Source of the DNA: CAIUSP01 sp964594365
GTDB lineage: Bacteria; Actinomycetota; Thermoleophilia; Solirubrobacterales; 70-9
Assembly (NCBI GenBank): GCA_964594365.1
Contig: CAZQMB010000011.1
Span: 1-48,768, forward strand
DNA length: 48,768 bases
Direction of reading: 5' to 3'
The notes below the pieces were generated by a model. That model worked only from the letters and a program-made list of their open reading frames with translations. It was not told the origin of the DNA and did no database searches. Of this stretch, positions 33,262 through 42,314 are shown in pieces. Positions within the stretch are counted from its first letter, which is position 1. Each line of letters starts with the position of its first letter. The position numbers were made by a program, and so were the translations under genes.

Positions 33262-34242
33262 ATGAACGAGGGCAACACCGACACCACACAGGTCGCCTAC
33301 GACCCCGCAGACGACGCGATGTGCGGTCGCGCGCGCGAGAGGTTCGCCGCTGACCGCAAGAAGAAGCACAAGTCAGGCCGCCACGGCACGATGCCGAACC
33401 TGATCATCATCGGCGGGCTGAAGTGCGGCACGACCTCGATCCACCACTACCTCGGCCTTCATCCGGACGTCCAGATGTCGAAGCCCAAGGAACTCAACTT
33501 CTTCGTCACCGAGCAGACCTGGGATCTGGGCCTCGACTGGTACCGCAGCCGCTTCGACGACCGCTTCGAGGTCCGCGGAGAGTCCTCCCCTCACTACACC
33601 AACCTCCCCCGCTTCACCGGAGTTGCGGAGAAGATCCACGAGCACGTTCCGGATGCCCGCCTGCTCTACATGATCCGTGATCCGATCTCCCGAATCCTCT
33701 CCCACTGGCGTCATGCGACCGGCGCTGGCTACGAGACCCGGACCATGGAGGAAGCCCTCGGCCGCGACGACCAGTCCTACGTGCACCGGTCGATGTACTG
33801 GATGCAGCTCCAGCCCTACCTCGAGCTTTTCGACCGCTCTCAGATCGAGCTGATCACCCAGGAAGAACTCCAGAGCGAGCGCACCGAGACGATGCGTCGC
33901 GCCTTCCGTTTTGCGGGCGTGGATGAGAACTTCACCTCCGAGCAGTTCGACCGGGAATGGGAGAAGAGCACCGCCAAGGAGGCGGGCAGCTACCAGATCA
34001 TGGAGAAGCTCGTGAAGCTCCCTGGGCTGCGATCCCTCGACCGGAACTTCGATCGACTGCCCGAGTCGATGCGTTGGATGGTGGAGAAGGTCGTTCACAA
34101 GCCCGATGCTCCCTCCGCACCGAAGCCCGAGTTGCCGGCGGAGATCGAACAGCGGCTGACCCGACTGTTCGCCGATGACGTCGCCTCACTCCAGCAGTGG
34201 GCCGGTCGGGAGTTCGCCGGCTGGCGCAACTACTCGGCCTAG
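33262..34242 (+). CDS. sulfotransferase family protein
   Basis: A 326-aa PAPS-dependent sulfotransferase from ATG 33262. The frame is open far upstream, but only this start has an AGGCGGG site and family-like length. PAPS 5'-phosphosulfate loop: LIIIGGLKCGTTSIHHYLGLHP (about residues 38-59). 3'-phosphate motif: YMIRDPISRILSHWRH (about 136-151). The typical GESSPHY strand lies between. Acceptor unknown. It is divergent from the dehalogenase with a 69-nt spacer. Confidence 0.88.
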   Translation: MNEGNTDTTQVAYDPADDAMCGRARERFAADRKKKHKSGRHGTMPNLIIIGGLKCGTTSIHHYLGLHPDVQMSKPKELNFFVTEQTWDLGLDWYRSRFDDRFEVRGESSPHYTNLPRFTGVAEKIHEHVPDARLLYMIRDPISRILSHWRHATGAGYETRTMEEALGRDDQSYVHRSMYWMQLQPYLELFDRSQIELITQEELQSERTETMRRAFRFAGVDENFTSEQFDREWEKSTAKEAGSYQIMEKLVKLPGLRSLDRNFDRLPESMRWMVEKVVHKPDAPSAPKPELPAEIEQRLTRLFADDVASLQQWAGREFAGWRNYSA

Positions 34243-34254
34243 GCGGACTCGGCG

Positions 34255-35037
34255 GTGGATTCAGGTACGGCTGATCGAGGGAGCAACCCCCTGACGAGGC
34301 TGCTCCCCGACCCGGGATCCACGACCGTCGCCGAGTATGCGGCGGGACTCGACTTCAGGGAATCGGCGCATCAGCAACGTCCCTGGATGCTCTGCAACTT
34401 CGCGCTGACGGTCGATGGTCGAGCTGCGATCGACGGACGCTCCGGACCCATAGCCGGGCCAGCCGACCTCGAACTCCTGCTGGCACTTCGCTCGAGGGTC
34501 GACGCGGTGATGGTCGGCGCGGGTACGCTGCGAGCCGAGCGATACGGGAGGATCATCCGCGATCCGGATGCCCGGTCGAGACGCGAGGCGGAGGGGCTTT
34601 CCCATGATCCGCTCGCGGTCGTCGCCTCGGAGAGCCTGAGCATCCCGTGGGATATCCCCCTCTTCACCGACGGTGGAGGCGAAGTGGTCGTCTTCACCAG
34701 CTCGGAAGAGGATGTACCCGACACCGAGACCCCTGTGGAGGTGATACGCCACCGGGACCGGGTCGATCTGGAAGCAGCAATGGCCTACCTGCGGAGCGAG
34801 CGAGATATAGCCAGTGTCCTGTGCGAAGGCGGACCACGGTTGCATGGAGACCTCTGGCGGGCGGGACTCGTGGACGAACTCTTCCTGACTATCGGTCCCC
34901 GACTCGCGGGATCGGATGGCCCTGCACTTGTCGCCGGTGCGCTCGAGAGCCCGATCGACCTCGAGCTGGTCGGGCTGTTGAGCGACGCCGAAGGAGATCT
35001 GATGTGCCGCTACGCCAGAGCGGGCGACGGGGAGTAG
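34255..35037 (+). CDS. RibD C-terminal-domain reductase (pyrimidine reductase family)
   Basis: A 260-aa single-domain protein of the RibD-C/dihydrofolate-reductase-like fold. CNFALTVDGRAAIDGRSGPIAGPADLELLLALRSRVDAVMVGAGTLRAERYG and the late VLCEGGPRLHGDLWRAGLVDELFLTIGPRLAG are the two nucleotide/substrate halves of the family. It lacks the deaminase domain, so it could act in riboflavin synthesis or reduce an unrelated substrate. GTG 34255 is 12 nt after the sulfotransferase stop; the acyl-CoA dehydrogenase follows by 10 nt, suggesting one transcript. Confidence 0.85.
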   Translation: MDSGTADRGSNPLTRLLPDPGSTTVAEYAAGLDFRESAHQQRPWMLCNFALTVDGRAAIDGRSGPIAGPADLELLLALRSRVDAVMVGAGTLRAERYGRIIRDPDARSRREAEGLSHDPLAVVASESLSIPWDIPLFTDGGGEVVVFTSSEEDVPDTETPVEVIRHRDRVDLEAAMAYLRSERDIASVLCEGGPRLHGDLWRAGLVDELFLTIGPRLAGSDGPALVAGALESPIDLELVGLLSDAEGDLMCRYARAGDGE

Positions 35038-35047
35038 CCTCCCGTCG

Positions 35048-36277
35048 ATGGACTTCACCCCGACACCGCGCGTCGAGGAGCTGCTCGGAAAGGTCCGCGC
35101 CTTCATGGACGAGCGGGTCTATCCGATCGAGGCGGAGGCGATGGCAGCTCTCGATCGGGATGTGAAGCCCGGGGTCGCCTACCCGGACCAGATCCTCGAA
35201 CTGCGTGAGGCCGCCCGCAAGGAGGGGCTCTGGAACCTGTTCATGCCCGACGAGCGCTTCGGCCCCGGGCTGGAGAACTGGGAATATGCTCTGCTTTGCG
35301 AGGAGATGGGGCGCAGTCCAGTGGTGGCGCCGATGGCGTTCAACTGCGCCGCGCCTGACACGGGGAACATGGAGATCCTCGCCGAGCACGGCACGGACGA
35401 GCAGCGGGAGCGCTTCCTGCTTCCCGTCGCCGAGGGCGATTCACGAAGCTGCTTCTCGATGACCGAACCGGAGGTCGCAGGTTCGGACCCGACATTGCTC
35501 CAAACCCAAGCCGAACTGATCGATGGAGAGTGGGTGATCAACGGGCACAAGTGGTACACCTCGGGAGCGGTCGGAGCGGATTTCGCGATCGTGATGTGCG
35601 TGACCGAGCCCGAGGGTCACCCGTACGGACGCGCGAGCATGATCGTCGTGCCGGTGGACTCCCCCGGCTTCGATCTGGTGCGACGGATACCGGTGATGGG
35701 ACACGATGAGGGCCCTGGTCACTGCGAGATCCGTTACGAGGACTGTCGGGTTCCGGAGGGGAATCTGCTCGGCGAGCGCGGGGGCGGCTTCGTGATCGCT
35801 CAGGACCGCCTCGGCCCGGGACGGATCCATCACTGCATGAGGGCTATCGGCACGGCCGAGAGGGCGGTGGAGATGATGTGCGACCACGCGAACACCCGTG
35901 AGGCCTTCGGCGGTCCGCTCGGCGAGAAGCAGTTCGTCCAGGACTTCATCGCCAAGTCGCGGATGGAGGTCGATCAGGCGAGACTGCTGACCCTGCACGC
36001 TGCCTGGAAGATGGATCACGAGGGGAAGCGTCGGGCACGGCAGGAGATCTCGATGATCAAGGTCGTCGCGGCGAACATGGTGATGGACGTACTCGACCGC
36101 GCTATCCAGGTCCACGGTGGGCTCGGGATGAGCGATGACACTCCTCTCGCCAGCATGTGGCGCTTCTCGCGGATGCTCAAGGTCGCCGACGGACCCGACG
36201 AGGTCCACAAGATGGTGATCGCCAGGCGGGAACTGAATCGCGCCGCCAAGCGGGCCAGCGGCGAACCGGTCGACTGA
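35048..36277 (+). CDS. acyl-CoA dehydrogenase, ACAD10/ACAD11-like
   Basis: FAD-dependent acyl-CoA dehydrogenase, 409 aa. The stretches CFSMTEPEVAGSDPTLL (FAD loop), INGHKWYTSGAVG, DRLGPGRIHHCMRAIGTAERAVEMM, MIKVVAANMVMDVLDRAIQVHGGLG and SRMLKVADGPDEVHKMVIARREL match the C-terminal part of ACAD10/ACAD11 rather than medium-chain enzymes. In those proteins this domain works with an APH kinase on 4-hydroxyacyl-CoA. The kinase and a HAD gene are the next two genes, though on alternating strands. Ends 41 nt from the opposing kinase stop. Confidence 0.9.
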   Translation: MDFTPTPRVEELLGKVRAFMDERVYPIEAEAMAALDRDVKPGVAYPDQILELREAARKEGLWNLFMPDERFGPGLENWEYALLCEEMGRSPVVAPMAFNCAAPDTGNMEILAEHGTDEQRERFLLPVAEGDSRSCFSMTEPEVAGSDPTLLQTQAELIDGEWVINGHKWYTSGAVGADFAIVMCVTEPEGHPYGRASMIVVPVDSPGFDLVRRIPVMGHDEGPGHCEIRYEDCRVPEGNLLGERGGGFVIAQDRLGPGRIHHCMRAIGTAERAVEMMCDHANTREAFGGPLGEKQFVQDFIAKSRMEVDQARLLTLHAAWKMDHEGKRRARQEISMIKVVAANMVMDVLDRAIQVHGGLGMSDDTPLASMWRFSRMLKVADGPDEVHKMVIARRELNRAAKRASGEPVD

Positions 36278-36286
36278 CCCACTGAC

Positions 36287-36310
36287 GGGACCGCTGTCGC
36301 GGGCGGTTCC
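36287..36310. terminator. hairpin between convergent genes
   Basis: GGGACCGC (36287-36294) and GCGGTTCC (36303-36310) pair with one mismatch over an 8-nt loop, in the 41-nt space between the convergent acyl-CoA dehydrogenase and kinase genes. Position fits a bidirectional terminator. There is no clear T-run. Confidence 0.4.
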
Positions 36311-36318
36311 TGATCCAG

Positions 36319-37374
36319 TCAGTCCAGCTGGTCGATCGCGTCGGAGGCGGCCTCGGCCAGCCCACCGATCACGTTCTCGAACCCCTCGAACCCCTCCGCC
36401 GCGTCTCCGTATCCACCGGCGCTGAACCGCTTGAAGACGCCCTGGAGGATGATCGCGAGCTTCCAGTAGGCAAGCGCCACGAAGTAGTCCACCTCGGAGA
36501 GGTCCCTGCCCGAAGCATCGGCGTAGATCTCCCTGACCTGTTCACGAGACTGGAATCCGGGTGCCCGCGTGGCGGGGTCGATCAGCGGGATCAGGTCGTC
36601 GCCCTGCTCTGCCCAGTAGACGATCAGCATCCCGACATCGGCCATCGGATCCCCGAGCGTGCTGAGCTCCCAGTCGACGACCGCGGCCACCTCGCCGGTA
36701 GGTGTGAGGATCATGTTGTCGAGCCGGTAGTCACCGTGGACGATGGTCGCGTCCCGCTGCTCGGGGATCCGTTCAGAGAGCCGTCTGTGCACCTCGTCCA
36801 CCACCGGCAGCTCGTCGGTCTTCGACTTCTCCCACTGACCCTGCCATCGGTGCAGTTGGCGCGCCGCGTAGTCGGTCTTCTTGCCGAGATCACCGAGCCC
36901 GACCGCGTCTGGGTCGACCGCGTGGATCGTCGCGAGCGTCTCGACCACCCTCCGGCCGATCTCGGAGCGCTGCTGCTCATCGAAGATCGAAGCCTCGGCC
37001 TGAGAGCGCAGGATCGGGCCCTCGACCCAGTCCATCACGTAGAAGGGCGCCCCGTTGACCGAATCGTCACCGCAATGACCGACCACGCTGGGTACCGGAA
37101 CCTCGGTATCGGCCAGAGCGGAGATCACCTTCGACTCGCGTCCCATGTCGTGGGCCGAGCCGAGCGTCTTGCCAAGCGGCGGGCGGCGCAGAGCCCAGCG
37201 GGCACCGGCGGCGTCCGTCACCGAGAAGGTCAGGTTGGACCGCCCACCCGAGATCCGGGCAAAGGTCAGTGGTGTCTCGAGCCCGTCGACCTGATCGCCC
37301 AGCCACTCGGTGACCCGGTCGCGATCGATGCCGTCGAGCGCGTCGTTCGAAGCATCTTTACCCTCCTCCGCCAT
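36319..37374 (-). CDS. APH-fold phosphotransferase, ACAD10/11 kinase-like
   Basis: A 351-aa kinase of the aminoglycoside-phosphotransferase fold. Glycine-rich loop ISGGRSNLTF (about 41-50), catalytic loop H203-G-D205-Y-R-L-D-N210 and metal motif D224-W-E. LSTLGDPMADVG follows, the exact wording seen in the kinase domain of ACAD10/ACAD11 and in bacterial phosphotransferases paired with acyl-CoA dehydrogenases. It likely phosphorylates a hydroxyacyl-CoA rather than an antibiotic. ATG 37374 overlaps the alternative HAD ATG at 37373, which is read on the other strand. Confidence 0.87.
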   Translation of the reverse strand: MAEEGKDASNDALDGIDRDRVTEWLGDQVDGLETPLTFARISGGRSNLTFSVTDAAGARWALRRPPLGKTLGSAHDMGRESKVISALADTEVPVPSVVGHCGDDSVNGAPFYVMDWVEGPILRSQAEASIFDEQQRSEIGRRVVETLATIHAVDPDAVGLGDLGKKTDYAARQLHRWQGQWEKSKTDELPVVDEVHRRLSERIPEQRDATIVHGDYRLDNMILTPTGEVAAVVDWELSTLGDPMADVGMLIVYWAEQGDDLIPLIDPATRAPGFQSREQVREIYADASGRDLSEVDYFVALAYWKLAIILQGVFKRFSAGGYGDAAEGFEGFENVIGGLAEAASDAIDQLD

Positions 37375-37411
37375 GGCCGAAAGAGCATACGAGGGCGGAA
37401 CCGAGGACAGC

Positions 37412-38026
37412 GTGGTCACGGCCTGCCTGTTCGACTTCGGTGGAGTGCTCACCTCGCCTGTCTGGGAGACCTTCAGCTCGTTCTGTCGGGCGGAGGGACT
37501 CGACCCGGACTCGGTCAAGAACCTGTTCCGTGAGGATCCGGGTGCCCTGGAAGACCTGCGGGAACTGGAGGCCGGGCGGATACAGCCAGAGGCGTTCGAG
37601 AAGAGCTTCGGAGGACGGCTGGGCCTGGAGCGGAGCGAGGGCCTGATCGATCGCCTGTTCGCGAACATGAATCCGGAGGAGGAGATGATCGGCGCGGTGG
37701 GAGCGATCAGGGCCGCCGGAATCAAGACCGGTCTGGTCTCGAACTCGTGGCGGACCGATCAGTACGACAGAGCGATGCTCGACGGGATGTTCGACGACGT
37801 GGTGATCTCGGGAGAGGTCGGCATGCACAAACCGAACCCGGACATCTATCTCCTCGCCGCAGAGCGGCTCGCGGTCGAACCCACAGGTTGTGTGTTCGTC
37901 GACGACCTCCGAGAGAACTGCCTCGGCGCGGAAGCGGTCGGTATGCAGTCGGTGAGACACCGTGAGACGGAAGGGACGCTGCTCGCGCTACAGAGCATGA
38001 CCGGCGTCCAGCTCCTGACCGACTAA
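37412..38026 (+). CDS. HAD-superfamily phosphatase, ACAD10 N-domain-like
   Basis: A 204-aa HAD hydrolase from GTG 37412; GAGGA lies 4 nt before it. ATG 37373 would add 13 residues but overlaps the opposing start and lacks a ribosome site. Motif I is FDFGGVL, with Gly where DxD has its second Asp, as in the soluble-epoxide-hydrolase-like HAD group. Motif II is LVSNS, the Lys motif is HKPNPDIY, and motif III is CVFVDDLREN. A helical cap lies at about residues 20-85. The same type of HAD domain begins human ACAD10. Convergent overlap of 4 nt with the DMT permease. Confidence 0.87.
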   Translation: MVTACLFDFGGVLTSPVWETFSSFCRAEGLDPDSVKNLFREDPGALEDLRELEAGRIQPEAFEKSFGGRLGLERSEGLIDRLFANMNPEEEMIGAVGAIRAAGIKTGLVSNSWRTDQYDRAMLDGMFDDVVISGEVGMHKPNPDIYLLAAERLAVEPTGCVFVDDLRENCLGAEAVGMQSVRHRETEGTLLALQSMTGVQLLTD

Positions 38027-38859
38027 CCGAGGACGATCAACGCGGACCCGGCGAGCGCCAGCACTCCGCCGAGTCCCTGGAGCCTGTGAAGACGCTCACC
38101 CAGCGTGATGTGTGCGAGCGCGATCACGAAGATCGGATACATCGAAGCGCCTACCGACACCACCGGCAATGGGCCCTGAGTCGTGGCGAGGCCGAACAGA
38201 CCGTTGGCGAGGACGTCCATCGATGCGATCAACAGCAGCCACTTGGCCGACTCCCGCACCGGATTCGGGCGAGTACCGGTCAGAGCGAGTACCAGTCCGA
38301 TCGAGAGCGTGCCCCCGAGACGACTCCCGACGATCGCCCAGCCTGGTTCCCGTGCCTCCGCGAGATCGAAGAAGACGAAGAAGAGGCCGAAGCCGAGGCC
38401 CGCCAGAGCTCCGTAAAGAAGGCCGCGCCGAGCGCCCCGTTGGTGTTCCGGGTCTTCCTCGTAGCTCAGGAACATGATCGCGCCGATCCCGATCACTATC
38501 CCGATCATGGTGACGGTGCTCGGGACCTCTCCGCTGAGGATGCCGAAGATCACCGGTACCACCACACCCAGAGTTGCGACCGGCGCGACTACCGAGATCG
38601 TGCCGGCCGCCATGCCCATGAAGTAGAAGGCGATCCCCCCCAGACCCACGAACCCTGCAAGCGTCGCCCAGCCGAAGTGGTCCAACTGGAACTCCCCGCC
38701 ACCGATCACGGCGATCAGGACCAGAGAGAGGACGAGACCGAGAGGCTGGGTGACCGCGAGGACGCTGTAGACGTTGGAGCGGCGAGTCTGGATCGCTCCG
38801 TAGAAGTCGGCTACCCCCCAAGCCGCTGCGGCTCCGAGGCTGATGAAGAAACCCCCCAC
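38023..38859 (-). CDS. EamA/DMT-family permease
   Basis: A 278-aa membrane protein with ten helices in two EamA repeats: FFISLGAAAAWGVADFYGAI starts the first and GLLYGALAGLGFGLFFVFFD the second. The second repeat ends with GASMYPIFVIALAHITLGERLHRLQGLGGVLALAGSALIVLG, the conserved (P-x-x-x-x-GE) ending of drug/metabolite exporters. Substrate unknown. Downstream of the DEAD-box gene on the same strand, 18 nt apart. Confidence 0.85.
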   Translation of the reverse strand: MGGFFISLGAAAAWGVADFYGAIQTRRSNVYSVLAVTQPLGLVLSLVLIAVIGGGEFQLDHFGWATLAGFVGLGGIAFYFMGMAAGTISVVAPVATLGVVVPVIFGILSGEVPSTVTMIGIVIGIGAIMFLSYEEDPEHQRGARRGLLYGALAGLGFGLFFVFFDLAEAREPGWAIVGSRLGGTLSIGLVLALTGTRPNPVRESAKWLLLIASMDVLANGLFGLATTQGPLPVVSVGASMYPIFVIALAHITLGERLHRLQGLGGVLALAGSALIVLG

Positions 38860-38877
38860 GCCCGAAGCTTCCTCCGA

Positions 38878-40377
38878 CTAGTCCCGGGCGTGCTCGAAAC
38901 GAACTTCCGCACCCTTGAGCTTGGTTCCGTTGAGGAACTCGATCGCCTTCTCGGCTGCCTCGGGCTGGAGTTCTATGAAGGAGAATCGATCGAGGACCCT
39001 GACCGAAGCGATCTGATCGGAGGAGATGACGGCTCCTTCCTCGAGGGCGAATCTGAGGTCGGCCTCGTCGATACCGCTCTGCGAGCCGCGACTGCAGAAG
39101 AGCTTGACGGCTCCGTTGGCGTCCTTGCTCTCCCGAGCGGGCGCCGGGTTCTCCCGTTCTGGCTTCGCGCCGTCGCCAGCGGGTTGCCTGCCAGACCCGT
39201 TGCCGGGTCGGGTCCACTCGACGATCGGAGTCTTGGCCTCGCGCTCGATCTGTCGCAACTCATCGGTCTGCTTCGGGGTGACGAAGGTCACCGCCTTGCC
39301 TGATCTGCCGACCCGGCCGGTCCTGCCGATCCGGTGCACGTAGGTCTCGGTCGAGTTCGGCAGGTCGTAGTTGATCACGTGGGTGACGTGGTCGATATCG
39401 AGCCCACGTGCTGCGATGTCGGTGGCGACCAGGATCGGGACCTTCTGCTCCTTGAATGCGATCATCACGCCGTCTCGCTGCCCTTGGCTCAGATCCCCGT
39501 GCAGAGCCTTGACCCTCAGGCCGCGATCGGAGAGTTGCTTGCCGAGCTTGGAGGCACCGATCTTCGTCCGGCAGAAGACGATCGCCTGTTCGGGCTTCTC
39601 GGACTTCAGTACCTCGACCAGCCTGTCCGACTTGTCCTTCTGATCGACCTTCACGAAGGCCTGCTCCACGGAGTCGACGGTGAGTTTCTTGGGCGTGACT
39701 CGGATGGTCACGGGGTCGTACATGTACTGCTCGGCCAGCCGCGCCACAGGGCCCGGCATCGTGGCCGAGAAGAGAGCCGTCTGACGCCCCGAGGGACACA
39801 TTCGCATGATCTGCTCCACGTCCTCGATGAACCCGAGATCGAGCATCTCGTCGGCCTCATCGAGCACCACGTAGCGTGCGGAGGTGAGGACGAGCGAGCG
39901 ACGGGCGATCAGATCCTTCATCCGCCCCACTGTCGCGACCACGATCTGTGCGCCCCCGCGCAGGCGTGACTGCTGATCGCGGATTGGTGCTCCGCCGAAT
40001 ACCGCAACCACCTCCACTCCAGGAAGGTGCTCGCAGTAAGAGCGGAGAGCCTGGGTCACCTGGATGCATAGCTCGCGGGTCGGGGTGAGGATGATCGCCT
40101 GGGTCTCCTCGCTCGTCGGGTCGATGTACTCGACCAGCGGCAGGCCGAACGCGGCTGTCTTGCCGCTACCGGTCTGAGCCTGCCCGATGACGTCGTAGCC
40201 ATCGAGGAGTTCGGGGATCGCCTTTCGCTGGATCGGCGTCGGCTCCGCGTACCCGAGTTCCTCGATCACCTCGATCAGTCGGTCGGAGAGTCCGAGGTCC
40301 TTGAAGGTCTCGTTGCTCTCGTCGTCTGGCTCGATCACCTCTTCGGCGACCGAACTCTGATTCGGTTCTGTTTCCAT
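38878..40377 (-). CDS. DEAD-box RNA helicase with DbpA-type RNA-binding domain
   Basis: ATP-dependent RNA helicase, 499 aa, probably for ribosome assembly or RNA decay. An acidic N-terminus precedes the Q motif (FKDLGLSDRLIEVIEELGYAEPTPIQ). Then come motif I AQTGSGKT, Ia PTRELCIQ, II DEAD, III SAT, and IV-VI including ARGLDIDHV and HRIGRTGR. A charged Pro/Gly linker (about 385-420) leads to the C-terminal domain (VKLFCSRGSQSGIDEADLR...SFIELQ), a DbpA/CsdA-like RRM fold. ATG 40377. Confidence 0.93.
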   Translation of the reverse strand: METEPNQSSVAEEVIEPDDESNETFKDLGLSDRLIEVIEELGYAEPTPIQRKAIPELLDGYDVIGQAQTGSGKTAAFGLPLVEYIDPTSEETQAIILTPTRELCIQVTQALRSYCEHLPGVEVVAVFGGAPIRDQQSRLRGGAQIVVATVGRMKDLIARRSLVLTSARYVVLDEADEMLDLGFIEDVEQIMRMCPSGRQTALFSATMPGPVARLAEQYMYDPVTIRVTPKKLTVDSVEQAFVKVDQKDKSDRLVEVLKSEKPEQAIVFCRTKIGASKLGKQLSDRGLRVKALHGDLSQGQRDGVMIAFKEQKVPILVATDIAARGLDIDHVTHVINYDLPNSTETYVHRIGRTGRVGRSGKAVTFVTPKQTDELRQIEREAKTPIVEWTRPGNGSGRQPAGDGAKPERENPAPARESKDANGAVKLFCSRGSQSGIDEADLRFALEEGAVISSDQIASVRVLDRFSFIELQPEAAEKAIEFLNGTKLKGAEVRFEHARD

Positions 40378-40383
40378 GATTTC

Positions 40384-41328
40384 CTAGGCGTTCGGGTCGA
40401 GCAACAACTTGCCCTGAGTCCCTCGCCCGATCAAGTCCTGATGTGCCTTGGCTGCATCCGCGAGGGGATAGACGCCACCGATCGTAACCTGTAGCTCCCC
40501 CGCTGCCACTGCGCCGAAGAGATCGGCGAGAGCTGAAGTCGTGGCCTCGCGGTTCATCAGCAGGTGGACGAGCCAGAATCCGATCACCTGCCGTGAGGTG
40601 GCGAGCAGTCCATTGGTCGCAACCTCATTGGGGGTCCTGGATGCGTTTCCGAAGACGACGATCCTGCCGAAAGGCGCCAGGAGATCGAGCTCTTCGGCAA
40701 ATCGGTCGCCGCTCATGTGGAGAACCGCATCGACCGGCTTGCCACCGTTTGCGGCGAGTATCTCCCCGCCGAGCTCGTCGGAGCCGGAATCGACCGTTGC
40801 GTCGGCCCCGAGCTCCTCGCAGAGGGAGCGCTTCTCATCGGTGGAGGCCAGTGCGATCACCTTCGCGCCCGCACGCTTCGCCAGTTGCACGGACAGACCG
40901 CCTGTGCCTCCGGCTGCAGCCTCGACCACGACCGTCTCTCCCTCCTCGAGGCGCGCGCAGCGATAGACCAACGCGTGAGCGGTTATCCCCTGGATCAACA
41001 GGGCCGCTGCCTGGTCGTCGCTCACCCCGTCGGGGACGGGCACGAGCCAACTCTCCTGGACCGAAGCCTTCTGCGCATATCCGCCGCTCATCAGGACCGA
41101 AGCGACCCGACGACCGTCGGGATCGGTGCCGCTGATCTCCCCGCCGGGGATCATCGGCAACGCCTGCTCGGCCAGATAGTCGTTGCGGGTGGCGTGGGTA
41201 TCCGCGAAGTTGACCCCACATCGGGATACCTCCACGAGAACCTCTCCATCGCCAGGGGTCGGATCCGGCACGTCCTCGAGGTTCATCACCTCTGGACCAC
41301 CGAACTTCTCGATACGAATCGCTTTCAC
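40384..41328 (-). CDS. quinone oxidoreductase-like zinc-independent alcohol dehydrogenase (MDR)
   Basis: A 314-aa medium-chain dehydrogenase/reductase of the quinone oxidoreductase group. GTG 41328 gives the canonical KAIRIEKFGGPEVMNLEDVPDPTPGDGEVLVEV start, with GGAGAG just upstream; a longer GTG at 41358 adds ten unconserved residues. CGVNFADTHATRNDY is the quinone-reductase version without zinc ligands, and AAAGGTGGLSVQLAKRAGAKVIAL binds NADPH. Substrate unknown. Followed 6 nt later by the DEAD-box gene. Confidence 0.88.
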   Translation of the reverse strand: MKAIRIEKFGGPEVMNLEDVPDPTPGDGEVLVEVSRCGVNFADTHATRNDYLAEQALPMIPGGEISGTDPDGRRVASVLMSGGYAQKASVQESWLVPVPDGVSDDQAAALLIQGITAHALVYRCARLEEGETVVVEAAAGGTGGLSVQLAKRAGAKVIALASTDEKRSLCEELGADATVDSGSDELGGEILAANGGKPVDAVLHMSGDRFAEELDLLAPFGRIVVFGNASRTPNEVATNGLLATSRQVIGFWLVHLLMNREATTSALADLFGAVAAGELQVTIGGVYPLADAAKAHQDLIGRGTQGKLLLDPNA

Positions 41329-41390
41329 TGCTCTCCACAATAGGTGGTCGGACGACACGGCACCTCACGAACAGACAAACTGCAAGCGTC

Positions 41391-42302
41391 ATGTCCCTCA
41401 CAGCCGTCGGCTCACTGGCATTCGACTCTGTCTCGACGCCCTTCGGAGAACGGGAGCGCATGCTCGGAGGATCCGCCGTGCACTTCGCTTTGGCAGCGAA
41501 CTTCTTCACCGAGGTCAGGATCGTCAGCTCGGTCGGAGAGGACTTCGGAGAGGCCGAGATCGACGTTCTCACCTCACGCGGCATCGACACCACCGACGTC
41601 GAGCGGGTGGAAGGCGGCGAGACCTTCTTCTGGCGCGGGAGCTACGAGTACGACATGAACCTCGCCAAGACCGAGGAGACCCGACTGAACGTGCTGGAGT
41701 CCTTCGTTCCGAAGCTGACCGACGGCTCTCGCGAATCCGAGACCCTGTTCCTCGGGAACATCCAGCCCCACCTGCAGCGTCAGGTCCGCGCCGAATGCAA
41801 AGGGTCGAACTTCGCCGGTCTCGACTCGATGAACATCTGGATCGAGAACGAGCGGGAGACCCTGATCGAGGCGATCGGCGAGGTCGATTGCCTGCTTCTC
41901 AACGATGCGGAGATTCGCCAACTCACCGGTGAGGCCAATCTCACCCGGGCGGCACGTGCGGTGCTGGAAATGGGTCCCAGGATCGTGATCGCGAAACAGG
42001 GTGAGTACGGAGCTGCCCTGTTCACCGAGGAGTTCTTCTTCGCGATGCCCGGATTCCCACTCGAGAACGTCATGGACCCGACCGGTGCCGGAGACAGCTT
42101 TGCCGGTGGCTTCCTCGGTTACGTCGACAAGAACCGGGACGGACTCGACGAACACACCCTGAGACGCGGAATGGCATACGGGTCGGTCCTCGCCTCCTTC
42201 AACGTCGAGGAATTCGGCACCGAGCGGGTGGCGCGGCTCACCGAGGAGGAGATAGAGCAGCGCCTGCGCGAGTTCCAGCAGATCACGCATTTCGAGGTCT
42301 GA
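41391..42302 (+). CDS. PfkB-family carbohydrate/nucleoside kinase
   Basis: A 303-aa ribokinase-fold kinase. N-terminal GG motif LGGSAVHFALAANFF (about 25-39) and C-terminal PfkB signature DPTGAGDSFAGGF with catalytic Asp (about 226-238). The overall pattern (AVGSLAFDSVSTPFGERE at the start) resembles the actinobacterial sugar/adenosine-kinase-like proteins. Substrate not determinable. Divergent from the MDR gene; followed by citrate synthase 95 nt on. Confidence 0.88.
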   Translation: MSLTAVGSLAFDSVSTPFGERERMLGGSAVHFALAANFFTEVRIVSSVGEDFGEAEIDVLTSRGIDTTDVERVEGGETFFWRGSYEYDMNLAKTEETRLNVLESFVPKLTDGSRESETLFLGNIQPHLQRQVRAECKGSNFAGLDSMNIWIENERETLIEAIGEVDCLLLNDAEIRQLTGEANLTRAARAVLEMGPRIVIAKQGEYGAALFTEEFFFAMPGFPLENVMDPTGAGDSFAGGFLGYVDKNRDGLDEHTLRRGMAYGSVLASFNVEEFGTERVARLTEEEIEQRLREFQQITHFEV

Positions 42303-42314
42303 GGACGGGTCGGT

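Noticed and set aside
37375..37725. 117-codon N-terminal extension of the APH kinase
   Set aside because: Antisense to the HAD gene and without kinase sequence; the kinase fold begins after ATG 37374.
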